A DNA stretch of 64,000 bases from Cyanoderma ruficeps. Its lineage: Eukaryota > Chordata > Aves > Passeriformes > Timaliidae. Location: contig VZDJ01007753.1 of the NCBI GenBank assembly GCA_008694505.1, forward strand, positions 23,286,786 through 23,350,785. Direction: 5' to 3'. Shown here one piece after another: positions 25,553 through 37,000 of this stretch; positions within the stretch are counted from its first letter, which is position 1; every line of letters starts with the position of its first letter. The notes beneath the pieces are model-generated. The model saw only the letters and a program-made list of their open reading frames with translations, did not search any database and was not told the DNA's origin. Made by a program: the position numbers and the translations under genes.

Positions 25553-28292
25553 ACTCTCTCAGAAGTTACCTCATCACCTCCTCTGACTTGCTTACCTGGT
25601 GATGTAGAACTCTCCAATCTGTCCCTCATCTTGCACAGCCTCTCCTCAGGTTCAGGTACTTTTGATTGGCATGAACAGTGCTTACACTTCCTTATTCCTA
25701 AAAAGTAATAGTTTGATGCTTTTGACTTGTCTCTTACAATCCTCAAATTAATGCAGCAATCTACTCTTAAATCTAACAGCCTTCTCTTTTATGTTTCCTT
25801 ATTCTATGTTTTCTCACAGAAACAAATAAATGTTTCCAAATGTTATTTTTCATAAAACCAGTGAAAGTTTAGGAAAGGATTCTCATTAAAATCTTAATAC
25901 TTCTGACAAGTAAAGGCATTTTCTGCAGAGGTCCTAGTTCAGGATCATGCCAAAGCAAAGAAAGCTTTCCTACATCTATTCTTTCTGAAATAGGAAAGAA
26001 CCCCAACTGATTTGGCTGCAAACCATCATGATGCTTATTGTTAGTTGCACATGTTGAAGAATTCCTTTTCAATATAGTATGCAACACTATCAATGTTTTC
26101 TCATTTAATGTTTACATTTTCTTTCTCTTCTCTCCAGGAAAAAAAAATACTTAACACAGATGAAAACTATTTCCCCCTCTTTAGCAGCAACAGAATTTCA
26201 ACACAATACAGGCTTCAAGTCCTCTGTGTAAGTTATCACCCTTTTAGCTACCAGAACCTCTGAAACTGTTTAAAATTAGCATTTTTTTATATATCTATTT
26301 TCTACAATTCTAAAGCCACCTGACTAGTTAACAAGGTTACTTTTCTACCCTGGATACTTGGCCTGCACGCTGAAGATCTAAAATAATACTATACCTCCAT
26401 GTAACAGACCTTTACACTCAGTTTACTTTTGTTCAGTCAATGTAAAAATAAATAGTGAAATACTTTTTGGGCCTGTAATCCTACGTCAACCCCTGCCAAA
26501 GCTATCCACCATCACTAAAAAATGCCGGCACAATTCAGACTGCATGAGGTGACAGCAGACAAAAAGACAGTAACAACTCAAATAGAAAAAGTATAAATGA
26601 AACAGACATTAATTACCATTCAGCGCTTCCAGATGATGCAAAGAACAGGCTGTGAGGATGTGCTACGAAGTACAAGTTCGTGCTTTGGAATCACTAGGGA
26701 AGTTATTGTTTATATAAATTCATGTCATTACCCCAGTGGTAGCTGACAGCTTCCATGGGGGACAATCTTGGAAATAAGAGAAAGCCATTTTTAACCCGAG
26801 ACATTGCAATCCTTTGTGAGTAACTGGACAGCACTCCTGCTCACTACCTGAAGTACTGTGTTTCTGTATCTTCACTGATGCAACAACCTGTAGCTGAACA
26901 ACAATTTTCTCAGTCAAATATTATCCCTTCAGGAACATACTTACGTATCTTTTACTTAGCAAACCTAACACACTGAATCAGCAAACATCCATGCTTGAGC
27001 TTCTTCCATGACTCCAAGATGACAAAAAAACCCCAGCATCTTTTCCTTAATTTATACATAGCAACAAATAAGGCTGATGTTATGAAAGTCATAACATCAA
27101 TTAAAAAATGACATGGTGAATTTGATCTAAAAGAACGTTCAAAAATGAACCAAACATTTTATCTTTCTATCTTATAGGATAAACATACAAAAACAATAGA
27201 AAAGAACTGACAAATAGTTAGGCTCAATCTACAACAAAATGCTATCAAGATCAAATTAGCTTCTGATCCACCACAGATCTATTTCTTTTACTAAAGGTTG
27301 GCACTGGGGATGTTTGGTACTCAACATCTACAGATAACATGAATTCTAGCAAAACTTACCTAGTAACTACAGTAACTGAGCAGTTGACAGTATTTGCCAA
27401 CAAGACATTTTTGAGATTAGGATCACAGGGGTCACACTTAAGCCTGAAAAGAGAGATGGCAGCAAAGTCAGTTTGTATTGGATATGGTTCTTGTGCAAGT
27501 AGAGCTCATTTGAATCTAATAGATTGCTTCTCTGTGTGTAGAAGAATTCTACCTTTATAGTTTTATTCTAACAGGGTAATTAAAATTGCTTGTGCATTGA
27601 TAAAATTATCAATAAAATTAAATAGCCAAAAGAAGATATCAACAACTTGAGAATATGCATTTCATAGGAATGGAGAGTAAACTATCAAAATTCCTTTTAA
27701 CATACACAGCTTTTAGGTAGGGTGCTAACTTCAACCTATGGTAATTATTTTCTGGAATCTGCTTAGACTGGAAATACTTTAACCTACTTTCCACTACTTC
27801 TCTTTTAATTACAGTATTCTAGAAAAATTTTTATCACTATAGCAGAAAATAATTTTCATTCAACTTTGCTAGAGTTCAATATAATTTTGCTAGAGTGAAA
27901 TGCAAAAACCTAACTCAAAAATAATGGATATTTTGAATAGAGGACTCAAATAATCCAAAGACAGTTTTCATCACAGTAAAGTATTTAATGACAAAAATCA
28001 GGGTTTCCAGTAGTGAGTCAAGAGAGCAGGTCCCACTTTTTTTTTTTCTCCCCAGAATGGCACAAAATAAATTTCTACATCTTTGAGAACTTCCAAGGAA
28101 TTGGTTGCAATAGATATCAGCAAGTATTACAATTCTGGCAAATCATAGCAAAACCTACCTACCTTTAAGATCAGTTTTAAGAGCACACATTTTTGTTAAC
28201 ATTTCACATAATACACAACTTTTGCTAGACACAAAAGTAGCCTTTTAAGACAGAGTTTGCAGCACAGCAGTCAAGTCTAACAATACATTATT
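25553..28292. other. intergenic or distal 3' UTR, no gene recognised
   Basis: I see no repeat family or protein here. If the STXBP6 transcript uses a poly(A) site beyond 28.3 kb (for example the minus-strand AATAAA at 27562-27567), part of this stretch would belong to its 3' UTR. Confidence 0.5.
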
Positions 28293-28298
28293 TTTATT
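28293..28298 (-). promoter_or_regulatory. candidate poly(A) signal AATAAA (distal)
   Basis: This is a minus-strand AATAAA about 2.75 kb downstream of the STXBP6 stop, at the far end of the repeat-free stretch. It would give a long 3' UTR. The position alone does not prove use. Confidence 0.3.
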
Positions 28299-30686
28299 CT
28301 GTTCAGAATTTTAAAAAGATAAAGAAACTATTAATATTGTTACAATTTACAAATACATTCTTTCATATGAAACATTAACCTGAATCATAGTATATGTTAT
28401 GTACATGACTATCTAATAATACTAGGTTGTATACACTACAAGCTAAGTTCCAGAAGGAAACTGCAATACTCTAAGATTTACCTTTGGATAAACATTTATA
28501 CACCTTGATTTTTTTTTTCCTAAAAACTACCAAACCTCGTAGTTTAATGAACAGCAAGAACAAAGCAAACAGACAAACCACTTTCCCTTCATTCAGAAGA
28601 CTTAGGTTACTTAAAGTTCCCATAGTAAATGGCTTTTGATGGTTGGATTAAAGTCCTGAGTTATGATAAAAAACAACAGACTTAACTGGAAGATATAAAA
28701 CAACACAAAATGCTGAAAAACTCAGGTGGGACTAAAGCAATGTTTTAGTACAGTTCAACTCACAAGAGGTCTGGAACTTAGCAGTGCAATTGTGATCTTG
28801 TCCTGTCTAGCTGATATTTATGTAAACACTTGAAAATATATGCCTTTTTATCTAAATTTAGACAACTAATTATTTTCAGGTTTATCTGACCTGGGTTTTA
28901 GACATTTCTTCTAATTATTTGCAAGCTCAGAGGACCAACTAGATGGCAGCAGTTCAGAATCTAGCTCTTTCTCGAGAGAGAGAGACTTGTGAGGTTAGCA
29001 GCAGAATATAGTTTTAAAAGAGTGGAAAATTAAACAAGAAGATAGCTATGTGGTCAGAAAGGTACTCCCTGACTGATATTATAATCTATCTTTAAAAGAA
29101 AAATATTTTGTATCTAGCAGAAGTTTAATTTCTGTTGAAAAAACAGACACTATTTTCCTGGTTAACTGCAGAAATACCCAGTCATTACAATAGCATTCAG
29201 ACATTTCCAGGGTAGGCATTACTTACACATAGCTCAACAGAGTGTTCAGAACTTGTGTTGTTAATGAACCTGTTCTGATTTATAACAGAAGTGGCCAAAT
29301 TCCGTTTCAGTAGGTGCTAGATTTGGTAGCTGTTTGAGCTGATGCTAAATAGAGCTAAATGATCACATGGTACTACACAAATGACCCATTCTCTCAACTC
29401 TCAGTGTGAAAATAAATAAAAAAACTTCATACAAAACTGTTTAAATTACATGAAAAAAAACCCCAAAACAAAACAGATGTAAAGTTTGAATGCAGTCAGC
29501 TACCTAGACAGTGTCCTTAGTTCAAATGAGAATACTTTCCTACAGGCAAGCATTTTTTGACAAGATGGGCGTTTCCATGAGATTTTCAGTTATTTCAGCT
29601 TGCAGTAAGTAAAATATTCTCAATTACTACAGTAGCTTTTATCTCTCTTACAAGCACTGCTCTGAGGATTTTAGACTGTTGTGTCATTAATAATGCAAAA
29701 ATCATATTCTACAATGAATATAGTACATTCACATAATGCCAGCTTTTCTCTGGTAAGATGAGAGCAAAAATGAAGAGCAGGCATTTTCAGAAAATGAAGG
29801 CTGTACCTTCTGCAAGGCTTTCTTTTCTACCTTACTGGTTCAAAAAAAGAAAAAAGCAACATATTTTTCTTTTTTTCCTTTTCATTCTTGAAGCATATTA
29901 GACCATCTTAAAAAAGTTAAGAAAACAGCTGTGAAGGAAAAAGGTAATCTACTTATTTTTGTAAGAGAAATACAGTGCATATATTGCATATAGTGAATAC
30001 AGATGAAGCAGAGTCACCCTTCCAGTGATAACATATTGAAAGCTGAGACTCAAACTAGAAGCTGATTCTAGTTACCAAGACATGCTTTTTTGAAAGCCTC
30101 TATATTAAAAATCAGACAACTTGCTAACACAAAAGTCATTAAAATCAGACAAATTTCTGAATTACAGTTTCTCTTACTGTAGAATTTATGAAAAACAGAT
30201 GTTTTTCATAAACTTGAAAATAGTGCACTCTCATCTTCCCAGGCCTTTGCATTCCCATTTTCATAGGCCTTTACTCGCACAATCACAGGTAAAAAGAAAT
30301 GTTATTTTATACCAAGACTGCTAAATTGTAGACTGTGTTTGAGGCACAGCTATGTGCGTATAGATGTAAAAATTACTTTTTTCCTCAATTTTAGAACCTC
30401 AAGCATACATTCTCTAGGTATCAGCACACTATTCAAATAATCAGTCTGAAAGTGAAAATAGGAACATGTCAAATGCTGATATGAATGAAATTCAGATATG
30501 CACTTCTGAATGCTGGTGCACATGCAACGCTTCCTACATTAGTTAGAAGAAACGAGTTTTTCTGTTTCCCACGAAAAAGCAGTTTGTCCTCCACTATAGC
30601 TACAACCCCAGATGTTTAATTCTAACATTCATTCACATTCTGCTGATGCTACATTAAATGAAGAAAATTATACCCCTTCTTTGGAT

Positions 30687-30692
30687 TTTATT
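30687..30692 (-). promoter_or_regulatory. candidate poly(A) signal AATAAA (proximal)
   Basis: This is a minus-strand AATAAA about 360 nt downstream of the STXBP6 stop codon. Hexamers of this kind are common by chance in AT-rich DNA, so it is only a candidate. Confidence 0.3.
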
Positions 30693-31048
30693 TCCAGACA
30701 CATGTCCACAATCTGTTCAATCTTTTTTTTGTACAGCCACGGAAGAATATTACTATTTTAATCCTGATCAGCTTGTCATTTGGTCCTTTTTCAATGTTTG
30801 CTTTCACTCCTGTAACAACTGAAATACAGGTAGAAAGTACCGCAGGACTGTGTAGCAATATTAAAAAAGAGGAACAAAAACAAGTCAGAAAAGTAGAAAT
30901 GCAACACTTTTTCCTGCACAGTAACTGAAAGAATGCATCTCCACTGAACAGGAAGAAAAAAGCACACAGAAGACTGAATCTCCTGTAACAGTTGCTGATC
31001 GTAGCCTTTTCAGCTTCTCTTGAGAGGATTTCAACTTTGGGCAGTATC

Positions 31049-31072
31049 TCAGCATTTGTGCTTCATGGCAAG
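31049..31072 (-). CDS. STXBP6: STXBP6 terminal coding exon, residues 204-210 and stop
   Basis: On the minus strand, a strong acceptor (a long T-rich tract ending in CTTTCTGTTTCAG) is followed by codons for LAMKHKC and TGA. This is exactly the expected amisyn C-terminus and joins in phase 0 to the preceding exon ending AETAHK. The coding part is only 24 nt, far below any ORF-length cut-off. The exon continues into the 3' UTR at lower coordinates. The protein ends here without a membrane segment, which distinguishes amisyn from VAMP-type R-SNAREs. Confidence 0.93.
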   Translation of the reverse strand, partial: LAMKHKC

Positions 31073-34000
31073 CTGAAACAGAAAGAAAAAAAAAAATCAA
31101 AGAGATACCACCAAGAACGACAGTTGCATCAACCTAATGTGGCTAAGAAGAGTTATCCAGAACTTTTCTGGATAATGAGAGTTTGGAACACAAATTCTCC
31201 AAAAGATGCCTGAAACCCATTAACTTCTTTGCATACAGATATACCGCCATTCCCTTTCCTGGGACTCACAGGCAAAGCCTCTCTCTTTGCCAGGCCAACG
31301 AGGCAGGATTTGTCTGCATTCCTAGCTCTGTTTCCCAATGTTCCAATATTTTGCTGTCTGTGAGGAAGGCTAGACCAAGACACCAGAAACAAAGACATGC
31401 TAAGAAGAATAGTAATTTTGACCCAATGATTTTGATTGTTAACTACAAGCAGAAATTCTACACAAGTAATTTAAAACACTCATTCAGGAGCTCTGCCACT
31501 ACATAATGATGAAAAATAAAGGACTGATTGCATTTCCACCTCTGTGATTACCAATTATTTCCACTTCAAATAGCTCAAAAATGGACGTAACTGGGAATGA
31601 GAGAGACAAGGACGAGATGAAGCAAGTTAAAACCTATCTAAAATGCGTAGACAAACTGTCTTTGCAAACCAAGCAGAGAGCTTAGGCTTAGGTTCCATGC
31701 AATAAAAAATTGCTATCCGTAGATAACAGAATGCTAACAAATCTGAGATGAGTGAACCCTCTGGGAAATTACCTAGAAAACAGAACTGGTGGGGCAGTTA
31801 AAATTCACTCATTTGTACTGGTGATGAACAATAAATGACTCAAACAAAACTGACATAAACCTTTGATACACAAGGATATGGTTACAAATAGCTTTTTAAA
31901 GAAATTAATATTTATTGTGATGTACTAGAAATGCATTTCAGCATGAAAGAACTTAAACCAACATCTTTCTTTCCTGAAACAGATTTTTTTGTCTTTGACA
32001 GGCAACTCTGAGAAGTTTTTATTATATAGAATTTATAACTTTGAGATCCTGTGCAGTCACTAACAAATGGAAAGGATTTTTTAGAGGCAAAGAAGGTGAA
32101 GAAGGTGTCACAAGGATGATTTGATACATACCCTAAGCTAAGTTCAAGCCTTTATACAACTAAGCATCGATACATGCTTTCATTCAACAAACTATGACAG
32201 CCAAATGTCTGACTTTAACCTACTGAGTCTTATCCTGCTGAAATCTTACCTTATGTGCAGTTTCTGCAAACTGCTGAGCACTGTTTTTCAGCTCCTCTGT
32301 CTTTTCTTCTGCACGACCTAACCTTTCACCACGCTCATTCAAGGCCTGACTTGCCTTCTGTACTGCACTTGTCACACTGTCTGCTGCTGAATGGAGGATG
32401 CTGTTTCCTGCAACACCAAAAGAAGCCATTAGAGCACTCAAGTGTATATATGCTTTGTATCAAATACAATTAACTTAATTTATAATGTTCCAGAGCTGAT
32501 GTGCTCTCTGGACTGGCCTCACTTCATTAGAACCTCTCTTGAGGTGGTTACTGTAGAGAGCGATGAGATCCCCCCTGAGGCCCCTCAAGACTAAACAAAC
32601 CCAGCTCCCTCAGCTGTTCCTCAAAAGACAAGTTCTCCAGACGTCTCACGGGCCTTGTTGCCCTTCACTGGACACACTTCAATACTTCAATGCCCTTTTT
32701 GAAGTGAAGGGCCCAAAACTGAACGTAGTTCTCGAGGTGTGGCCCCACCAGTGCTGAGTGCAGAGGGGTGGTCACTTCCCTGGTCCTGCTGGCCACACTG
32801 TTGATGATACAGGCCATGACGGCACTGGCCTTCTTGGCCACCTGGGCCCGCTGCTGGCTCACACTGAGCCTGCTGTTGACCAGCACCCCCAAGCCCCTTT
32901 CTGCTGGACAGCCACTCTTGCCCCAGCCTGTAATGCTGCCTGGGATTGCTGTGACCCAAGTGCAGGACCTGGCACTTTGCCTTAGTGAATATCACTCTGG
33001 GTCCTTGGCCCACTGATTGAGTCTGTCCAGATCCCTCTGCTGAGCCTTCCTTCCCTGCAGAGATCAACACTCCCACCCATCTTAGTATCATCTGCAAATC
33101 CACAGAGGGTGCCCTCAATCCCTGCATCCAGAGCATCAATAAAGATGACAAACAGGATTGGTCCCAAAACTGAGTCCTGGAGAAAACTGCTAGCGACAGG
33201 TCACACACTGGACCACTCACAATGCTCTGGGCCTGGATTTTTATCCATAGAAGAGTCCACCCATCCAAGCTGCAAGTAGCTAGCTCACCTAAGGGGATGC
33301 TGTGGGAGATGGCACCAAGCACTTTACTGAAGTCTAGATAAACAACATCCATAGCCTTCCCCTTATCTACATTTTGTCTTAGAAGAACATCAGGGGAGTC
33401 AAGCAGCACCTTCCTCTCATAAATCCATGTTGGTTGGGCTTGATCCCCTGGTTGTCCTGGCGGTCTTCATTTTTTTCCATAGCATTAAAACCAAATAGAT
33501 AATGCTCTTAAATGAATTATTGTGGTAATGGTATGAAGCAAATTCAACACAGCAGAAGCGAGTCTTACAGCAAATCCTCTGTTAAAGTCCGTTGTTCTTA
33601 CTGACGTACAAAGATAAGTGAAAACAGACACAAACACACTGCTTTTATCATTAATCTGAGAAGTGTACCTACTTCAAAAATATTTCTGGGTTAAAAAATC
33701 AAACCCAAACATTCATTTAAAGGGCTATTTTGCTACTAGTTTGTTTTAGTTTAGCCCCAGCCAGCAACCAAGCACCACACAGCCCCTTGCTCACTCTCCC
33801 ACCAGCGGGATTGGGGAGAGAAGGTAAAAATTAGAAAACTGATGGGGAGAGATACAATTTAATAGGGAAAGCAAAAGCTATGCACTAAAATAAAGTAGAA
33901 CAAGAAATTAATTCACTGCTTCCCATGGGCAGGCTGGCATTCAGCTGTCTCCAAGAGAGCAGGCACCCATGACACAGTAACAGTTCCTCATGAAAACAAA

Positions 34001-37000
34001 TGTCATTATCCCAAAATTCCTCCCCTTCCTCCTTCTTCTTCTCACTTGATGTACTAAGCATGATGTCATATAGTCTGGAATATCCCTTTGGTCAGTGATC
34101 CAAGCTGTGTCTCTTCCTACCAACCTCCCATGCAGGCCCAACTTCCTCGCCAGCATGGCCAGTACAAAAAGCAGAAAAGGCCTTGGTTCTGTGCAAGCCC
34201 AGCTCAGCAGTAACAAAAACATCTCCATATTATCAACCTCATGTTCAGAACAAATCTATCACATTGCTCTGTACCAGCCACTGTGAAAAAAATTAACACA
34301 GTCAAAACTAGCACATAGTTTCATTAGAAAACAGAAGAACAAACAACCCTTTCAGACCCAGTTTTCAAATAATAATCCTTTCCTTAGAAAGGCCAAACAA
34401 ACAATGAATAGTAAAAGTAAAGGCTGCCTTGAGTAGCCTGTGGAGCACAGTACAAGCTGCATATGCAGGAATTCCTGAGATGAAGAAAACTGCCTCACAA
34501 TTTTATTAAACTAGAACTCAACTAGTATTAAAATACGGAGGTGAGGGAGAGACTTAAGAACCTACACACAGTGACTCACAGATGATGAGTCAATATGAGA
34601 AATGTAACTTTTTTACATGTATTATTGTTACATACAGGTTGGGGTTTTTTTTTTATATTGTTGCATTTAGAAGAGGAATAGAACAGCTGGCATTCTTGCT
34701 GAAGAGATTAATATCTAACAATACTGTGAGCTGCAACTTTGCAGAGAGAGAAATTAATCTTTTCAAGTGGTCTCCCTGCAGACACTGAGGAATTTGTAAA
34801 ACCAAACAACTTTACACACTGCACACTTTCTTACTTTAAAATTTTTTTAGTCAATTGGTTTTTTGTTCATAATTTTTTAGGCAGATATTATTTTGGCTTC
34901 TGTTCGGGCAGCTTTTCCAATAAACACATGTACTGAGCAACGCTGCACTGGAAATAGTTTTCCTATTTTGGTGGTGTGATCTAATGGCTTTGGCCTCTTG
35001 TATAGTGTTAGTTTTCTAGGATAAGAGTTTTAAAAGATCCTACTAAGGAATTAATTCTGTTTTTTACAAGCTCATAAAGCCTCTGCTGAATTCAAGAAAA
35101 GCAGGCCACATGGATAACCTTACAAAACTAAGCATCTTCTGAAGTCTTAAAATGTGTTGGGGAGCAAAATTTAACACATTGCTGACCTTCAAACCTTCAA
35201 ATTGCTGACCTAGCAAACTACAGAACAAAAATATTTTTCATTTTCTATGCTCCTAAAAATACTCTTTATTTTCTATACTCCTAAACCTATTTGTAGATCT
35301 GTGGCCAAAGATTGATATCTATTTCTCCATATTAGTTTCAGCAAAGAAGAATGAATTTGAAAGTTTGACACAATGATAGTAAGTTTTTCCCTCTAGCTAA
35401 CAAAATATTGTGTTCTCTCCAGTTAAGATCTGCTGTATTTTCTCAGGGGCAGTGACTTGGAGAAAAGCTGCTATTCTGAGACTGTTCTGAAGAACTACTT
35501 TTGGAGTGTCTTTACCAATGGAATGTCAGTAAAACAATAATAAAAAAAAACCTTTTCTCATCTATGAGCAACTCAGAAACCCTCATGTCAGTAGTCTGTG
35601 GAATTTCATCAGTGTATTTCTAGAGCATGTGTAGGTGTTTGCTGCTATGACTGACTATGCCTCATCCCTGTATTAGTATCACTGCAGGAATAGCAACACT
35701 TGCACTGGACATACTGGAAAATCATTCCTATGAATAAATCATCTACAACCTGCAAAACTTTTAAGCTGTTTTTCAGGAGGTAACTACTCTGATTCAAAAT
35801 ATCCTGAGAAATGTTTTCCATGTTGATGGAATCCTTTAAGATTTCAGTAAAGCTTCTCATACTGTCTTTCACAGGATCGTTCTGGAAAAAACATCCAGCT
35901 CACAGCTGGATAAAGACATCATGTGATGGGCAAGCAACTGGCTCATGGCTCAGGTGCAAAGGGTAATAGTGAATGGGGTGACGTCAGACTGGCGACCTGT
36001 CACTACTGGGGTTCTGCAGGGCCCGATTTTCAACATCTTCAAAAAGGACTTGGACGTAGGACTCAAATGTATACTGAATAAGTTTTCAGGCAATACTAAA
36101 TTGGGAGGAGTTGTTGACTCCCTTAAAAGCAGAGAGGCCCTGCAGAAAGACCTTGACAAATTAGAGGGGCCACACAATCACCAGCTACGTGAAGTTCAAC
36201 AAAGGAAAGTGCTGGATTCTGCACCTGGGATGGGGTAACCCTGGATTTATGTATAGACTTAGGAACAAGTCCATGGCCACTGCCATGGAAAGATCCAGGT
36301 CAATGTCAAGTTGAACACGACTCAGCAGTGCTCTGCAGCCAGGACGGCCAGGCGTGTCCTGGGGGGCATCAGGCACAGTATCACCAGCTGGCAAGGGAGG
36401 AGATTGTCCCCTCTGCTCACCTCGAGTCCTGTTTGCAGTTTTGGGCACCACACCACTCAAAGAATATAAAGCTACTGAAGAGTGTCCAAAGAAGGACTAC
36501 AGACATTGTGAAGGATCCAGAGGAGAAGCCATAACAAGGAGTGGTTGAGGTCACCTGGCTTGTTCAGCCTGAAGGAGACTGAGGGCAGGCCACACAGCAG
36601 TCTACAACTTCCTCATGAGGGGAAGAAGAGGGGCAGGCACTGATTTCTTCAGTTTATTTTGGATATTAGAAAAACGTTTTTTGACCCAGAGTGTGATTGG
36701 GCACTGGAATGAGCTCCCCAGGGCAGTGGTCACAGCACCAGCCTGACAGAGCTCAAGTAGCATTTAGACGATGCTCTCAGGCATGGTGTGTGACTCTTGG
36801 GATGTCCTGTGCAGAGCCACGAGCTGAACTTTGATGATCCTTTTAAGTCCCTTCCAACGCAGGATATTCTACAATTCAAGCTGTATCAGAGGCTCTTACC
36901 CCCCATGAAGTCAGCTTTAGGACTTTTATCATGAACAATGAAAAGTACATCCTTTAGCCAACATACCAAATACCTGAAAGATACAGGAATACTGTCATAA

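Larger units (their letters stand above)
28293..31048 (-). other. STXBP6: probable STXBP6 3' UTR
   Basis: The stretch downstream of the STXBP6 stop codon is AT-rich, has no CR1 or LTR match that I can see, and contains AATAAA hexamers on the minus strand at 30687-30692 and 28293-28298. A long 3' UTR is plausible for this gene. The end chosen is the farther of these two hexamers and is a guess; a further candidate lies at 27562-27567. No open frame here resembles a known protein. Confidence 0.5.

Noticed and set aside
31183..31506. 107-codon plus-strand open frame
   Set aside because: It sits in the last STXBP6 intron on the opposite strand and shows no protein family features.
32687..33409. 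240-codon minus-strand open frame
   Set aside because: It lies within a decayed CR1; only parts follow the ancestral reverse-transcriptase frame (YLDFSK segment), the rest is frameshifted repeat sequence.
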